The notes beneath the pieces are model-generated. The model did not search any database. It worked only from the letters and a program-made list of their open reading frames with translations, and had not been told where the DNA came from. 64,000 nucleotides of DNA, taken from positions 186,001-250,000 of the forward strand of contig NZ_JAOQNG010000005.1 in the NCBI RefSeq assembly GCF_025961225.1, read 5' to 3'. Source of the DNA: Azospirillum canadense. GTDB lineage: Bacteria > Pseudomonadota > Alphaproteobacteria > Azospirillales > Azospirillaceae. Of the stretch, positions 52,997-61,996 are shown in pieces (position 1 is the first letter of the stretch; each line of letters starts with the position of its first letter). A program made the position numbers and the translations under genes.

Positions 52997-54472
52997 ATGC
53001 AAGACTTTACAATTGAAGACTTCCTGGGGGCTGCAACGCCGGAGCGGTTGAAGCTTTCCTGCGATGATCGTTATGCCGCAATATTGCGGAACTATCTCGG
53101 TGACGCCGCGTACGGTGAGTACCGTAGGCTCGCCGAGGAGAAATTCGACACCGCACATCTGGCGTTCGGCGCCCCCAAGAACCTGATCTTTGTCCCTGGT
53201 GTTATGGGCAGCCTGCTGCAGAGCAGAACCCGCGGTGGCATCTGGTGGATTGATGTGCGCACTCGCAAGCGCATCGACCAGCTCGGCCTGTCCCCCGATG
53301 GCACACAAGATGCCGACCTCGCCATTGACATCGTACCGACCACAACGGATCCGTCCTATGATCCCTTTTTGGCCGCCGTTCTGGAGCAGCCCGACTTCGC
53401 GCACGAGTTGTTCGCCTACGACTGGCGCAAGCCGCTGAAGCTTAGCACGGCGGCACTACGGGACCTCGTTTTCAAGCTCTATACTGAAAACGGCGGATCG
53501 CCGGTCCATCTCGTGGCGCACAGCATGGGAGGCTTAATGGTGCGGGCGGCGCTGATGGATTACGGACCGGAGCTGTGGCCCAAGCTCGGACGGGTCATCT
53601 TCATCGGAACTCCCCACTACGGTTCACCGGCGATCGCAGGGTACCTGAAGAACCACCTCTGGGGCTTCGATCTGATGGTGCTGCTGGGCCAGTATCTTAG
53701 CCGACAGACGCTTCGCTCGCTATGGGGTGTGCTTGGGATGCTGCCGGCGCCGAGGGGCATCTATCCGGGGACTCGGCCGGGCGATCCCACACCGTGGCAA
53801 CAAGACAGGGGTGCAGAAGTCTACGCCCATCCTTGTGCAAACTTCGACATGTACCGGGTCGAGGACTGGAAACTTGAACTCACACCTGAGCAATCCACGC
53901 AGCTGCAAAAGGTGCTCGACGGCGCCGCTGATTTCCACCGTCGTATGCACGAGGCCCACCAAATGTTGGACCAGAACTTCCGGGATCGCATGATGGTAAT
54001 CGCCGGAGTCGGCTATAAAACCCTATTCCGGTTGGAATACGAACGAAGATTTTTCGGAGTGTGGGAGCATGCGGCCAAGGTGACCGAGCGGGTCGAGAAC
54101 GACATGCACCGCGAAGGTGACGGGCGGGTACCACTGGCCTCAACAATGCTCGATAACGTTCCTGTCCGGTACGTCAGGGGAGCTCATGGCGGTTTACCCA
54201 ATATTCCTGCGGTATACTACGATGTTTTTCGGTGCCTTAGAGAGGAGGCGATGCGCCTTCCGGATAACGTACATGAAGCGTTGAGCGCCCATTTGTCCGC
54301 GGAGGCGGGAAGCGAAGCGCCTCACTTGGATGGCACAGCGATGGCGAACCCTTTCACGGACGACCTGGGGCAGTGGGAGCCCAGTCCGCCTTCGCCGGAG
54401 CGGCTCGGCGTTTTGACAGCGCAGCTTGAGGATGAGCGGCTTCCGGAATTTACGAGAGTCCGCCTCCTTTGA
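52997..54472 (+). CDS. LCAT/PDAT-like lipase or acyltransferase
   Basis: A 491-residue alpha/beta hydrolase of the lecithin:cholesterol acyltransferase family. The oxyanion segment is IFVPGVMGSLL (about 64-74), the nucleophile Ser176 lies in HLVAHSMGGLMVRAAL, the Asp is in GDGRVPLAS and the His in VRGAHGGLPNIP. Family members cleave or transfer acyl chains of phospholipids. There is no signal peptide, so it acts in the cytosol or on the inner membrane leaflet. The ATG follows AGGAGAAAGCGGC, 11 bp after the giant caspase-type gene, so they form one operon. A lipase next to a caspase-like protease suggests a membrane-damaging effector released by proteolysis, which is inference. Confidence 0.9.
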   Translation: MQDFTIEDFLGAATPERLKLSCDDRYAAILRNYLGDAAYGEYRRLAEEKFDTAHLAFGAPKNLIFVPGVMGSLLQSRTRGGIWWIDVRTRKRIDQLGLSPDGTQDADLAIDIVPTTTDPSYDPFLAAVLEQPDFAHELFAYDWRKPLKLSTAALRDLVFKLYTENGGSPVHLVAHSMGGLMVRAALMDYGPELWPKLGRVIFIGTPHYGSPAIAGYLKNHLWGFDLMVLLGQYLSRQTLRSLWGVLGMLPAPRGIYPGTRPGDPTPWQQDRGAEVYAHPCANFDMYRVEDWKLELTPEQSTQLQKVLDGAADFHRRMHEAHQMLDQNFRDRMMVIAGVGYKTLFRLEYERRFFGVWEHAAKVTERVENDMHREGDGRVPLASTMLDNVPVRYVRGAHGGLPNIPAVYYDVFRCLREEAMRLPDNVHEALSAHLSAEAGSEAPHLDGTAMANPFTDDLGQWEPSPPSPERLGVLTAQLEDERLPEFTRVRLL

Positions 54473-54545
54473 TGAAGCGGTTCAGGAGTGAAACAGCGTG
54501 CTGCATCGAGGCGAGCGAGGCAAGAGACCGCCCCCCTGCAGTTGA

Positions 54546-54603
54546 TCAGGCGATACGGACGGAATCCGGGCGTCCGAGGTCGAGCATGCGGTGATTTGTT
54601 GCA
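54546..54603 (-). pseudogene. IS903-like transposase C-terminal scrap
   Basis: The minus strand reads HRMLDLGRPDSVRIA and a stop (54546-54548), identical in pattern to the end of the element at 6191-7146 (RMLDLGRPESVRIA). Less than 20 codons remain, next to the left end of the IS6 element. Confidence 0.7.
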
Positions 54604-54695
54604 CGGAGGTCGGCGGAAGCTTAGGCCAAGCCCGCCAGCCGGCACCGTCAAGTTCGGGCTGGCTGGCGGGCTGGGGGTGACGGTATAGGGCTGGG

Positions 54696-54789
54696 ATGAC
54701 GACGCGCCCCGATCCGATGTACGCCGGCTACCGCTTCCCTGCTGAGGTGATTAGCTATGCCGTGTACCTGTACTTCCGCTTTCCTTTGA
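54696..54789 (+). pseudogene. IS6 transposase, 5' part (interrupted)
   Basis: Reads MTTRPDPMYAGYRFPAEVIS and YAVYLYFRFPL, the typical start of IS6 transposases. It stops at the IS256 left end. The next expected residues, S-L-R-M-V-E-E-M, are found at 59332 onward on the far side of the insert. Confidence 0.9.
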
Positions 54790-54833
54790 GGGACTATCAG
54801 GAATTTCGTGCTCGGCGGGGGCGGGTTTCACTT

Positions 54834-55062
54834 TCAGGCGCTCATCGCCTTAGAGAATCGCTCGCCGAAGATGACGGCCATCTGTGCCTTGGCGGCCGTC
54901 CATTCCCGCGGCGGCATTTTCCAGTCTTTCTCGGCGCGGTTCAAGACGAGAAACAGGAGTTTCAGCGCGGCCTCGTCGTTGGGGAAATGCCCCCTCGCCC
55001 GCACCGCCCGGCGCAGCTTGGAGTTCAAGGCCTCGATCGCATTGGTAACTGGTATGATGATG
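54834..55062 (-). pseudogene. IS256 transposase, C-terminal part
   Basis: The minus strand reads TNAIEALNSKLRRAVRARGH, then FPNDEAALKLLFLVLNRAEK and AKAQMAVIFGERFSKAMSA with a stop at 54834-54836. It joins logically to the RRILYTT end of the middle piece, since the family motif is YTTNAIE. The break is caused by the IS110 element. Confidence 0.9.
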
Positions 55063-56826
55063 CCCGATGCCGCCCTCGTCCGGTTGGGGCCTCTTGGGCT
55101 CTGATGTATGGTGCGACCATCCGGGACAAGGGGCATCGGGAGCGCGTAAGGTGGGCAGGCCGATGTATACGATGAGCTGCGAGCTCGTGTTAGTAGCTGG
55201 CCGCCCCTGCGACCCACCCGGTTGCGCTGCGAGCGCGGATCCGTAGTTGTCGTGTTGCCCGCCGCTCCCGCCGTTCATGAGGGAGAGCCATCATGCGACG
55301 CATCGTCGGAATGGACATCCATCGCACCTTTGCCGAGGTCGTGTTCTGGGAGGACGGCCGGCTGCGACCGGCCGGCCGGGTCGACATGACCCGCTCGGGC
55401 CTGGAAGGCTTCGGCCGCCTGCTGACCACGGAGGACGAGGTCGTCGTCGAGGCGACCGGCAACAGCATGGCCGTCGTCCGCGTTCTCTCGCCCTTCGTGG
55501 CGCGCGTGATCATTGCCAACCCGCTGGAGGTCAAGGCGATCGCCCACGCCCACGTCAAGACCGACAAAATCGACGCCGGCGTGCTGGCGTCTTTGCGGGC
55601 GGCCGATTTCCTGCCCGAGGTCTGGCTGCCGGACGCCGAAACCGAACGGCGCCGCCGTCTGGTGACGCGGCGCAACCAAGTGGTCCGGCACCGCACCCGG
55701 ATCAAGAACGAGGTCCACGCGATCCTGCACGCCCATCTGATCCCGCCATGCCCGCACGCTGATCTGTTCGGCCACCGGGGGCGGGCCTGGCTGGCGCGTC
55801 AACCACTTCCCGATGACGAACGGGCGGCCATTGAGCGCCACCTGCGCGAACTTGATCGCTTGGGCGAGGACTTGCAGGGGCTCGACCGTGAGATTGCCCA
55901 ATCCGTCTGTGATGATCCTGCGGTCAGACGGCTTCTGACGATCTCCGGCGTCAACCTCACCGTCGCCGCCGGGCTGGTTGCCGCGATTGGTGATATCCAT
56001 CGCTTCGACAGCCCGCAGAAGCTGGTGAGCTACGTCGGGCTCAATCCTCGGGTTCACCAGTCCGGGCTTGGGCTCGCCCAATATGGCCGCATCAGCAAGC
56101 GGGGACGCTCCCACGCCCGCGCCCTGCTGGTCGAGGCGGCCTGGGCGGCGTCCAAGGCGCCGGGACCGCTGCGGGCGTTCTTCCTGCGCATTCGCGCCCG
56201 CCGTGGCCACCAAGTCGCCGCCGTCGCCGTGGCTCGCAAGCTGGCGGTGCTCTGCTGGCATCTCTTGTCCAAGGGCACGGATTACCAGTGGGCACGGCCG
56301 GCTCTGGTCGCCCACAAGACCCGCGCGATGGAATTGCAGGCGGGAGCGCCGCTGAAGAAAGGCAATCGGCCTGGTGCGGCCCACGCCTACAACATCAAGG
56401 TCCTGCGCGATCATGAGATCGTCATGGCGCAACAGGCCCAGCAGGCTTACGAGGCGTTCGTCAGCCACTGGCAGCCACGCCGCCCTAAAGCGGCGTCGGC
56501 GCCAACGCAAGCCGCACCCGCGGGAGAGCCGTGACGGCGGACCGCCACCGATGCCACCGGCGAACTGAGTGCAAGATCAGCCCGCCTTCGGGACGAAGAA
56601 AGGGTCGCGCGGCACGGCTTGCCGTCAAGCCCTGCGCCGAAGGCGCACCGCTGCGCGGCTGCGGGGCTTGACCGCGGCACCGCGCCGCGCAGAGGGGCAT
56701 TCATGTCCCGAATGCCGGGGAGCGAGCCGATGCTTGCGAGGGCCTGTACCACGGTCACGGGTGAAAAACGCTGTCGGCAGATCAAGTCACATCGGAACTT
56801 GTCAATCTCATCCGTCGTGTATAGAA
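55063..56826 (+). mobile_element. IS110-family element inserted in IS256
   Basis: About 1.76 kb lying between the middle and C-terminal pieces of the IS256 transposase gene. It holds one intact IS110 transposase gene with about 230 bp on its left and 290 bp on its right. No terminal inverted repeat is apparent, as is usual for IS110. The target is within the YTT|NAIE codons of the IS256 gene. Boundaries are inferred from where IS256 similarity resumes. Confidence 0.75.
55293..56534 (+). CDS. IS110-family transposase
   Basis: A 413-residue DEDD-type transposase. The N-terminal DEDD domain shows VGMDIHRTFAEVVFW (Asp), EVVVEATGNSMAVV (Glu) and AHVKTDKIDAGVLASL (Asp pair). A coiled-coil region follows. 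The C-terminal Tnp20 domain contains LLTISGVNLTVAAGLVAAIG, VSYVGLNPRVHQSG and GRISKRGRSHARALLVEAAW with the conserved Ser. The ATG follows GAGGGAGAGCC. It appears intact and could be active. Confidence 0.94.
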   Translation: MRRIVGMDIHRTFAEVVFWEDGRLRPAGRVDMTRSGLEGFGRLLTTEDEVVVEATGNSMAVVRVLSPFVARVIIANPLEVKAIAHAHVKTDKIDAGVLASLRAADFLPEVWLPDAETERRRRLVTRRNQVVRHRTRIKNEVHAILHAHLIPPCPHADLFGHRGRAWLARQPLPDDERAAIERHLRELDRLGEDLQGLDREIAQSVCDDPAVRRLLTISGVNLTVAAGLVAAIGDIHRFDSPQKLVSYVGLNPRVHQSGLGLAQYGRISKRGRSHARALLVEAAWAASKAPGPLRAFFLRIRARRGHQVAAVAVARKLAVLCWHLLSKGTDYQWARPALVAHKTRAMELQAGAPLKKGNRPGAAHAYNIKVLRDHEIVMAQQAQQAYEAFVSHWQPRRPKAASAPTQAAPAGEP

Positions 56827-57352
56827 TACGCCGAACCTCGCGCGGGAAGGCGAAGAAGGGAATGACCTCCTGCCAGGCCCGGCGCCACGCCTTGCCGATG
56901 GCTGCGTATTTTTCACCCCAGGGTCCGTCCTCGAAAGCGGTCAGGGCGGCCTCGGCGGCTTTGTCGTCGACAGCGTCGTAGACCGTCTTTAAGGCGGCTG
57001 CGATGGCCCTGCGGTCCTTCCAAGACGCAAATTCCATGCTGTGGCGCAATAGATGAACGATGCAGGTTTGTACGATCGTCTCGGGATAGGCCGCCGCGAT
57101 CGCCTCGGGAAACCCCTTCAGGCCGTCGACCACGGCCAGCAGGATGTCCTCCACGCCGCGGTTCTTCAGCTCGTTCAGGACGCGCAGCCAGAACTTGGCG
57201 CCTTCGTTCTGCTCGATCCACAGGCCCAGCACCTCCTTGGCGCCGTCGGCCCGTACGCCGATGGCCACATGGATGGCCTTGTTGCGGACCAGGCCTTCGT
57301 CCCGGATCTTGACCCGGATGGCATCCAGGAACACCAGCGGGTAGATTGCTTC
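56827..57352 (-). pseudogene. IS256 transposase, middle part
   Basis: The minus strand reads EAIYPLVFLDAIRVKIRDEG (first catalytic Asp), ILLAVVDGLKGFPEAIAAAY (second Asp) and QTCIVHLLRHSMEF through to FPREVRRILYTT, the central part of an IS256 transposase. It is bounded on the right by the IS630 element and on the left by the IS110 element. Later codons on the minus strand belong to the IS110 flank. Confidence 0.9.
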
Positions 57353-57354
57353 TA

Positions 57355-58797
57355 GTGGGTCATTTGCCGCGGGCATAGCCATTCCTGGCGGCCGCTGCCC
57401 CGTCACATGCTGGATCGCGGGCTGTTGATCATGAAGTCGTGTTGGGAGGCTCTCATGTCCCGCCGTCAGATTGATCCGCTGCGTCCGCTCACGGCCGAAG
57501 AGCAGCATTGGCTGACGCGGATCAGCCGGTCCCATTCCGAGCCCGCGGCCCATGTCGCCCGGGCCAAGGCGGTGCTCGCCGTCGCCGCCGGCCAGTCGTA
57601 CACCGCGGCGGCGCGCGGAGCCGGGCGCTGCTCCGGTGATGCCGTGGCCCACCTGGTCAGCCGCTTCAATCGCGAGGGGCTGGCGGCCGTGGAGCCGCGG
57701 CACGCGGGCGGGCCCCCTCCCGTCTACACCCGGCCCGAGCAGGCGCGCATCCTGAGCGAAGCCAAGCGGCCACCCAATCGGGTGCTGGACGGTACGGCCA
57801 CGTGGTCGCTCACCACGTTGCAGCGGGCGCTGCGGCGCGCCCCGGACGGCTTGCCGCACGTGAGCACCTTCACGATCTGGCGGGTGCTGCACGATGCGGG
57901 GCTGAGCTGGCAACGCGACCGCAGCTGGTGCGCCACCGGCCGGGTCCTGCGCAAACGCAAGGCCGGCACGGTCGAGGTGACCGACCCCGACGCGGAACCC
58001 AAAAAAAGCTGATCGAGACCGCCTACACTCAGGGCGAGCGGCTCGGTCTGGCGGTGTGGGGCGAGGACGAAGCCGGCCCCTTCCAGACGATCCCCCATCC
58101 CGGGCAGCACTGGGGCCCGGCCGGGCACCCGGCGCGCTACCCGCACGAGCACGTGCGCAATGGCACGGCCAAGCTGCTGACGCTGTTCCATCCGGCCAGC
58201 GGAGCGGTGCGTGTTCAGGGCGTCACCTCCTGCCGCAATCCGGTCCTGCACGGATGGCTGAAAGCGGAATTGTGCGCCATCCTGGCGGCACGGCCCGCCC
58301 CACCGGAGCCGGTCAGCGTTGCGGCAAACCGGGCCTGCTGGGAGCGGTGGCAAGAGGGGCTGTCGCAGCCCATCACCCTGAGTGCCGCGTTGCCGCCCCT
58401 GCGCCTGCTCCTGGTCATGGACAATCTGACCGGCCACAAGACGCCAAGCTTCGTGTGCTGGCTGTTCGATCACGGCATCATGCCGCTGTACACGCCGCTG
58501 GGTGGTTCCTGGCTGAACATGACCGAGAGCGTGCAGCGCATTCTCAAGCGACGGGGGCTGGCCGGGCAACACCCGACGACACCGGACGCGATCATCGCCG
58601 CGCTCGAAGCCGCCGCGCAGGGCTGGAACGCAGCACCGACGCCCTTCGTTTGGGGCGGGCGACGGTCCGATCGCCGCCACCGTCGTCGCCAACGCCAGCA
58701 TGCTCTGGGCGGTTCCGGCGCTTGCACCCGCCGGCCATTGCCCCGGCCGCGCCCGACCGTCCTCCAGCAATGGCGATCAGCAGGTCAAGTGACCCAC
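57355..58797 (+). mobile_element. IS630-family element
   Basis: A 1443-bp element with ends GTGGGTCATTTGCC (57355) and, on the minus strand from 58797, GTGGGTCACTTGACC. It is flanked by TA on both sides (57353-57354 and 58798-58799), the IS630 target duplication. It splits the IS256 transposase gene between NRPL and EAIYP. The transposase stop codon TAG is completed by the duplicated target TA. Confidence 0.9.
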
Positions 58798-58800
58798 TAG
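57455..58800 (+). CDS. IS630-family transposase, probable -1 programmed frameshift
   Basis: The first frame (57455-58012, start [16 protein letters not shown] after GGAGGC) encodes the helix-turn-helix part, with [20 protein letters not shown]. At a run of seven A (58001-58007) a -1 shift joins it to the second frame, giving [14 protein letters not shown] and then the DDE domain. The catalytic residues are GEDEAGPFQ (Asp), [11 protein letters not shown] (Asp) and [10 protein letters not shown] (Glu). A slippery A-run between helix-turn-helix and DDE parts is a known expression device in the IS630 family. The fused product would be about 448 residues and the gene seems functional. Confidence 0.85.
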
Positions 58801-59268
58801 GGGCCGGTTCTGCCAGGTCGTCACCTCTTCGATCACCGCGTCCGTCACCGTGGAGATCAGGTCGGCCGAGACCTCGATGCCATAGAGCTCCCGCAGGTGC
58901 CCGGTGATCTCCCGCGTCGACATGCCCCGCGCGTACATCGAGATGATCTTCTCGTCGAAGCCGGGGAAACGCCGCTGGTACTTGCCGATCAGCGCTGGAT
59001 CGAACGTCCCTGTCCGGTCGCGGGGAATGGCCAGATCAAGCTTTCCCCCATCGGTCAGCACCGTCTTGCGGCCATAGCCATTGCGGCGGTTGTCGCTCTC
59101 ATCGCTGGCCAGATGATGATCCAGCTCCGCCTTCAGCGCCCGCTCCGTCAGTGCTTTCTTCAGCTGATCGAGCAAGCCGTTCTGCTCAAACGCCGTCTTG
59201 GCATCAGCTCCCGCCAGCAGCTGGTCAAGGATCGCGTCAGGGATAACAGGGTCTTTGCGTCGTGCCAT
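58800..59268 (-). pseudogene. IS256 transposase, N-terminal part
   Basis: From ATG 59268 on the minus strand: RRKDPVIPDAILDQLLAGAD, LKAELDHHLASDESDNRRNG, YGRKTVLTDGGKLDLAIPRD and [17 protein letters not shown], after which the IS630 element begins. These are the standard N-terminal motifs of the IS256/Mutator family. A ribosome site AAGGAG precedes the ATG. Confidence 0.92.
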
Positions 59269-59326
59269 AAGGGGGCTCCTTCCGTCTCACTATACCCCCG
59301 CCGAGCACGAAATTCCGGATAGTCCC

Positions 59327-59954
59327 TCCTTTGAGCCTACGCATGGTCGAGGAGATGCTGGCGCTGCGCGGCATCACAGTGAGCCATGAAACCGTGCGCC
59401 AGTGGGGTCTGAAGTTCGGACGCGCAATCGCCACCCGGATCCGACAACGACGTCTTGCCCGCGGCGACAAGTGGCACTTGGATGAAGTCGTCCTCAGCAT
59501 CGCGGGCAAGAAGCATTATCTCTGGCGCGCGGTTGATCAGGACGGCTTCGTTCTCGACGTGCTCGTGCAAAGCCGGCGCGACAAGCGGGCGGCCAAGCGC
59601 TTGCTGCGCAAGCTGCTCAAGAAGCAGGGCCGGGCACCGCGGGTGCTGATCACGGACAAGCTGAAATCTTATGCCGCGGCCAAGAAGGACCTGAAGCTGC
59701 GCTGCGAGCACCGCCAGCACAAAGGCCTCAACAACCGCGCTGAGAACTCACACCAACCCACGCGACGGCGGGAGCGGCAAATGAAACGCTTCAAATCACC
59801 GCGCCAGGTCCAACGCTTCTTGTCGATTCACGATCCCATCAACAACCTCCTCCACCTCCACCGCGATCACCTTACAGCCTCCGAATACCGAGCCGCCCGG
59901 GTCCAAGCCTTTCAGGACTGGGCGGACGTTGCCGGCGCCCGCTTGGCCGCGTGA
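59327..59954 (+). pseudogene. IS6 transposase, 3' part (interrupted)
   Basis: Continues the fragment at 54696 with LSLRMVEEMLALRGITVSHE, DKWHLDEVVLSIAGKKHYLW (first Asp), LITDKLKSYAAAKKDLKLR (second Asp) and NNRAENSHQPTRRRERQMKR (Glu). It is complete to its natural stop at 59952-59954. An ATG at 59343 lies in frame, but a product starting there would lack the N-terminus. Confidence 0.92.
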
Positions 59955-60026
59955 TCGGGCAGCACCTCGGCGTCTGCACCATCACTCCGCTCCCGCTTGA
60001 CAAACCACCATCAAGTTGACGGTGCC

Positions 60027-60252
60027 CCTCGGCGTCCTGCTTCAGCAAAGTCTCCAGCCGGTCCTTGTGGCTCTCCAACTGCGGCATCGGCTGGTGCTTG
60101 CGTGGGGTGTACCGGAACTCGGTGGCCCCACTGCGGATGATCTTGCGGATCGTGTTGCGGGACAGTTTCCGGTCGCGGGCGATCTCCTTGATGGCCTTCT
60201 TTTTGACGAAGTAGTCCGTGCGGACTTTTCCGATGGTTTCCACGACGAGCAT
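60027..60252 (-). pseudogene. IS21 istA, N-terminal fragment
   Basis: The minus strand from ATG 60252 reads VRTDYFVKKKAIKEIARDRK, LSRNTIRKIIRSG and TPRKHQPMPQLESHKDRLET, the helix-turn-helix start of an IS21-type IstA distinct from the one at 20939. It is cut at the right end of the IS6 element. Confidence 0.8.
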
Positions 60253-60361
60253 CCTCGATCCGGCCCCGCAATCTGTTCGCTGCGGGCGCCATGCCAGACG
60301 GAGGGGGCGGGGTCAAAGTTCGAAGCTGCCTACCCCCGGAGAGGGGTCAATCTTGCTCGCT

Positions 60362-60571
60362 GAAACACAGCGCCGCCATCCACCACGGCCCCAAGTCGGG
60401 CGGAATGGCGCGCCACTTCGCTCCGTTCGTATGCCGCCAGAGGATCGCCATAACCGTGCGACGTAGATGCTGGGGAGGTGTCTTGCCGCGCGGGCGGCAT
60501 ACTTCGATCAGGGGATGCAGAACCTCCCAGTCCGCGTCCTTCAGAACCTCGTGTCCGTACTCAACTGCCAT
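60362..60571 (-). pseudogene. IS5-family transposase, N-terminal fragment
   Basis: The minus strand reads VLKDADWEVLHPLIEVCRPR, GKTPPQHLRRTVMAILWRHT and NGAKWRAIPPDLGPWW, the N-terminal domain of an IS5-type transposase. The DDE domain is absent. Confidence 0.75.
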
Positions 60572-61089
60572 CCCGAAAAGATGGGCACAGACATCAAGCG
60601 CTAACAGGCCCTAAACAGAAGGGGGCCGGCTGGTCCGGAAACTCCTCCCGCGATCAGCCCTCCGGACGCCTTGGTTATTCCTGCGCGTGTCCTTTGGCTC
60701 GGCGGTCTCGGTCCCGAATTCCGGCGGCGCCGGCTTTGCGGATCAGGACTCTTCGCTTGACCGTGCTTGGCGTTGGAACGTTGCGGGGCCGTGTTCTGCG
60801 TTCGTGTCCGACGCGCGATGAGGTGGGTAAGCGGGCAGATCGCGCGCCGTCGGCCGCGTTCCCTGGTGCTCGTCGTACCGCGCCGCCTGGGGGGTCAAGG
60901 TGCCGCTGGCCGGGCTGTTGGGCAGCAAGGCGACAAAGGCGCGGCGCGCGGCCGACGGTTCATCACCATGCGCACCACGACATACAGCGCCAGTCCCGCA
61001 GACGCCGCGCCGCAGAATACGAACAAGCCGCGCGGGCATTGTCACACGAACTGAACTGACGCGCAGATCGCCCGAAGTCCCCGGCTGGC
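60572..61089. other. Intergenic region, no gene recognised
   Basis: About 500 bp between IS fragments. Frames on both strands are present because of the high GC content. One minus-strand stretch near 60960-61035 (GLFVFCGAASAGLALYVVVR) would be a membrane helix, but it lacks a proper start and family. Confidence 0.4.
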
Positions 61090-61785
61090 TCACGCCGTGG
61101 CGGTGGCGGCGTGCCACTCGGCCATCGCCTGCGCCCGGAAGGTGCGCAGGGTGCGACGAGAGATCAGATGGCGCTGAAGGTTGAAAGTGTTGTAGGTGGC
61201 GGAATGCAGGGAGACGAAGCGCTGGGCGGAGCCAGGTGATTTGAAGCGCTGCATCTTCCTTTCGCGTCGCCGGATCGGCTGGTGCGAGACCTCGGCCCGG
61301 TTGTTCTGCCGCCGGCCTTGCTCATGGCGGTCCGTCAAACCGATCTCCCGGAAGGCGGCCCCATAGGACCGAAGCTTATCGGTGGTGACCTGGGTGGGCG
61401 CGAAGCCGTGCTTCTTGAGCAGCTTGCGCATCAGCTTGAGGGCCGCAGCTTTGCCCCGTCGGCGCTGGACAAGCACCTCCAACACCTCCCCCTCATCATC
61501 GACCGCCCGCCACAGGGACATCAGCCGGCCGCCGATTTTTACGACCATCTCGTCCAGATGCCAGCGCGGGCTGGGCCTCGGCCGCTGGCGCCGCAGATTA
61601 CCGGCGATCGCCGGCCCGAACTTCACGACCCAGCGGCGGACGGTCTCGTAGGACACGTTAACGCCGCGTTCGGCCAGCAGCTCCTCGACATCCCGGTAAC
61701 TCAGCGTGAACCGCAGATACAGCCAGATCGCGTGCTGGATGACGGTGGGCGGAAACTGGTGGCGGGCATACGAGAGCGGCGACAT
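61090..61785 (-). CDS. IS6-family transposase
   Basis: A 231-residue IS6-type DDE transposase, apparently intact: SYARHQFPPTVIQHAIWLYL, LSYRDVEELLAERGVNVSYE, WHLDEMVVKIGGRLMSLWRA (Asp), QVTTDKLRSYGAAFREIGL (Asp) and NNRAEVSHQPIRRRERKMQR (Glu). It is a different member from the split IS6 element. I could not find clear terminal repeats around it; TTCAAGGACAATACCGTCAT at 61788 may be one end. Confidence 0.92.
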   Translation of the reverse strand: MSPLSYARHQFPPTVIQHAIWLYLRFTLSYRDVEELLAERGVNVSYETVRRWVVKFGPAIAGNLRRQRPRPSPRWHLDEMVVKIGGRLMSLWRAVDDEGEVLEVLVQRRRGKAAALKLMRKLLKKHGFAPTQVTTDKLRSYGAAFREIGLTDRHEQGRRQNNRAEVSHQPIRRRERKMQRFKSPGSAQRFVSLHSATYNTFNLQRHLISRRTLRTFRAQAMAEWHAATATA

Positions 61786-61996
61786 TCAAGGACAATACCG
61801 TCATGACCGGTGGACCGCTACCCTTCCTGTGACAATGCCATCCCGGTTGCTCGCTCGTTGCCCCCACCGGCGCCGACGGTGGGTTGCCGCGCTGGTCGAC
61901 AAGCCCTGCAATGTGGTCGAGCAACCGCGAACTGCCTCGGCCCGGTGGGCGCGCGGCACTCATGCGGTGACATCGGGAGTGGGAGTGTTGGTGGGT

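Larger units (their letters stand above)
54790..59326 (-). mobile_element. IS256-family element, itself split by IS110 and IS630 elements
   Basis: Terminal repeats of 32 bp (GGGACTATCAGGAATTTCG from 54790; minus-strand GGGACTATCCGGAATTTCG from 59326) are flanked by direct 8-bp repeats TCCTTTGA (54782-54789 and 59327-59334). Its transposase gene, on the minus strand, is in three pieces: 58800-59268, 56827-57352 and 54834-55062. Removing the two inserts leaves about 1.3 kb, the normal IS256 length. Confidence 0.9.
54641..60026 (+). mobile_element. IS6-family element, split by an IS256 insertion
   Basis: The ends GGCACCGTCAAGTTCGGG (54641) and, on the minus strand from 60026, GGCACCGTCAACTTGATGG enclose a transposase gene whose first 31 codons (54696-54789) and remainder (59335-59954) are separated by an IS256 element with an 8-bp target duplication. 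Without the insert it would be about 0.84 kb, the normal IS6 size. No matching 8-bp duplication is seen outside the IS6 ends, so one flank has probably been lost by adjacent deletion. Confidence 0.85.

Noticed and set aside
55275-56510. 411-codon minus-strand frame opposite the IS110 transposase
   Set aside because: The plus-strand frame has the full DEDD and Tnp20 motifs; the minus frame has none.
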